Positions 62,322 to 64,000 of a stretch of DNA of 64,000 nt are shown here, piece after piece (the first letter of the stretch is position 1; the number at the start of each line of letters is the position of its first letter). Both the position numbers and the translations under genes were made by a program. The notes beneath the pieces are model-generated. The model searched no databases and was not told the DNA's origin. It saw nothing but the letters and a program-made list of their open reading frames with translations. The stretch is from Rhodospirillaceae bacterium (GTDB taxonomy: Bacteria; Pseudomonadota; Alphaproteobacteria; UBA6615): assembly GCA_002713365.1 (NCBI GenBank), contig PASR01000008.1, forward strand, positions 210,363 through 274,362. Reading direction: 5' to 3'.

Positions 62322-62558
62322 ATGTATTCCAGGTCATTAAAAATTTTTATAAAGATATTAATTACCGTCTTTGCTCTCATTGGTTGGGGTTTTGCTTGGA
62401 CTTTTTTTATAAAATATATGTCCATAGAAGATATAACTGGTATTAGAATTATCGGGTCACTAGTAGGCGCATTTTTTATCTGGAAATGGATATCTAGTGC
62501 ATTTAATAAAAGAGATATTAAACTTTCGGAAACAAATAGCCCTAATAACCGAAACTAA
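62322..62558 (+). CDS. Small inner-membrane hypothetical protein
   Basis: MYSRSLKIFIKILITVFALIGWGFAWTFFIKYMSIEDITGIRIIGSLVGAFFIWKWI; two TM-like segments. Confidence 0.55.
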   Translation: MYSRSLKIFIKILITVFALIGWGFAWTFFIKYMSIEDITGIRIIGSLVGAFFIWKWISSAFNKRDIKLSETNSPNNRN

Positions 62559-62618
62559 TTATTTCTGTTCAAAAATATAATTGATTTTACCGGCCAAAAT
62601 ATTATTTAACTAAAGAAC

Positions 62619-63551
62619 TTATTTACCCCATGTTAGCGCAACTGGGTTTAATTCTTTTGCCATATTTAATAAAGCGGATTTAACTGCGGGGTTTAATGGA
62701 GCGATAGGGTGACGGCAAAAATCGGATTCTATAACGCCCCCTTCTTTAAAAAGAGTTTTAGCGCCCCTAAAACCGCATAAGCGGTTTTCATGGTTAATTA
62801 AAGGAAGTACTTGGGCGTAAATTGATTTAGCCTCAGATCTGTTGCCAGATAGATGTGCCATAATAGCTGGGCGAATAAGGTCAGGAATAAGTGCTGATGT
62901 CATACTGCCAGTCGCTCCTGCATCAAGATCAGCAAGTAACGTTATTCCTTCTTCGCCATCAAACGGTCCATAAATAGAATCGCCTGCTTTTTCTAATAGT
63001 GAACGAATCTTAATAGCCGCTTGTGCACATTCTATCTTGAAGCAACATAATTGTTCTATCTCAAGGGCCATGCGGACAAGCAAATCCACAGGTAACTCCA
63101 CTCCTGAAATCGGAGCATCCTGTAACATTATAGGAATGCCAACATCACTAGCGGCTGCAAAATGTTCATAAATCTGTTCTGCTGTACCGTGAATCAATGC
63201 TCCATGATATGGCGGCATCAGCATAATCATCGAGGCACCAAGTTCTAATGCTTTATAAGCTCTTGAAACAACAATATCAGTCGCAAAATGACTAACGGTA
63301 ACAATTACAGGCACCCTTCCAGAAACATGACTAAGGCAAACTTTTGTTAATAGCTCTCTTTCTTCATCTGATAGAAGAAATTGCTCTGAAAAATTGGCAA
63401 GAATACAGATACCATCAACACCCTGATCAATCATGCAGTCAAGCACTCGCCGCATACCTTCTAAATCGAGTTCACCTTGATTAGTGAACGGTGTAGGCGC
63501 CACTGGCCATATACCAGTATATTTAGCTTTATTTTTTAAGTTTTTTTTCAG
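62619..63551 (-). CDS. Dihydrodipicolinate synthase/N-acetylneuraminate lyase family protein (likely non-canonical CTG start)
   Basis: KYTGIWPVAPTPFTNQGELDLEGMRRVLDCMIDQGVDGICILANFSEQFLLSDEER; family N-terminus extends upstream of the ORF-track start. Confidence 0.85.
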   Translation of the reverse strand: MKKNLKNKAKYTGIWPVAPTPFTNQGELDLEGMRRVLDCMIDQGVDGICILANFSEQFLLSDEERELLTKVCLSHVSGRVPVIVTVSHFATDIVVSRAYKALELGASMIMLMPPYHGALIHGTAEQIYEHFAAASDVGIPIMLQDAPISGVELPVDLLVRMALEIEQLCCFKIECAQAAIKIRSLLEKAGDSIYGPFDGEEGITLLADLDAGATGSMTSALIPDLIRPAIMAHLSGNRSEAKSIYAQVLPLINHENRLCGFRGAKTLFKEGGVIESDFCRHPIAPLNPAVKSALLNMAKELNPVALTWGK

Positions 63552-64000
63552 GATAACTTCCCTCCTGGCATGAACCCAAGCTCGCGCTCAAGGTCTAACA
63601 TTACTTCAGCTTGGTCCGAAAATGGTTCCTGAATAATAGGCCAACGGTTTATCAAAGGCCTCATATAATCTCCATGGTAAACACTACGAACTTCATTTGT
63701 TAGAGAAAAAATATGATCCCCATTCTCAGGGTTAAAGATTTTATCACAGAAAAAAACCTCCCCTTCACCGGTGCCCATTAATGCGCCTCTTTCTCTTATT
63801 ATGTCACGAGCTGTATTATAATGTGTTATATGAAATGATATATGAAAATTATAGAGCTCATAACTGGCAAGCTTTTTCTCCACAAAAAATAGCTTTTGAA
63901 AGGGCCCAACATTAACTGACGCTGTTCTACTTCCATTCCTTTTCTCAATCTGGGTGATTGAATGGAATACCTCACGATAAAATTTGACAATATGTTCTAA
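63548..64000 (-). CDS. VOC/glyoxalase-fold protein, 5' truncated by window edge
   Basis: Frame open to the window end: LEHIVKFYREVFHSITQIEKRNGSRTASVNVGPFQKLFFVEKKLASYELYNFHISFHITHYNTARDIIRERG. Confidence 0.65.
   Translation of the reverse strand, partial: LEHIVKFYREVFHSITQIEKRNGSRTASVNVGPFQKLFFVEKKLASYELYNFHISFHITHYNTARDIIRERGALMGTGEGEVFFCDKIFNPENGDHIFSLTNEVRSVYHGDYMRPLINRWPIIQEPFSDQAEVMLDLERELGFMPGGKLS

Overview
The window looks like AT-rich chromosomal DNA from a proteobacterium, most likely a marine-type alphaproteobacterium. That placement is inferred from gene order (aroA-cmk-rpsA-sppA-ihfB-lapA-pyrF-trpFBA-accD-folC, tsaE-addB-addA-trxA, and a chvI/chvG-like pair). No phage, transposon, CRISPR array or rRNA is visible. 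From start to end it contains: a yejABEF-type peptide ABC transporter plus a ghrA-like reductase; two LLM flavin oxidoreductases with an M17 aminopeptidase, a GST, a bactofilin, an amidohydrolase and a cupin; an MFS transporter and a complete DctPQM TRAP transporter; tRNA-Arg(CCG), msrB, an orphan ABC ATPase, a 53-aa zf-CHCC protein missing from the ORF track, a GNAT, polA and a double cold-shock protein; a HugZ-like protein and a PCu(A)C/SCO copper pair; a ChvI/ChvG-like two-component system; a catabolic-looking cluster (VOC, two Gfo/Idh, EthD-like, a DctP-like protein without a signal peptide, HIBADH-like, ACMSD-like); ahcY, tsaE, addBA, trxA; a long minus-strand housekeeping block; tRNA-Ala(GGC); and a short pyruvate-kinase-like protein overlapping an APS-kinase-like protein. 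I see no obvious large new defence or mobile system. The best leads are: the signal-peptide-less DctP-fold protein; the PK-like/APS-kinase-like pair downstream of tRNA-Ala; genes whose reading frames lack canonical starts (GNAT, DapA-like); several perfect palindromes of 18-24 bp (dctP leader, pepA/GST intergenic, csp/hugZ intergenic); a 27-bp tandem repeat between aroA and the TIGR02300 gene; and mutually exclusive hairpins ahead of ahcY. Family calls come from reading the translations by eye; no database search was run.
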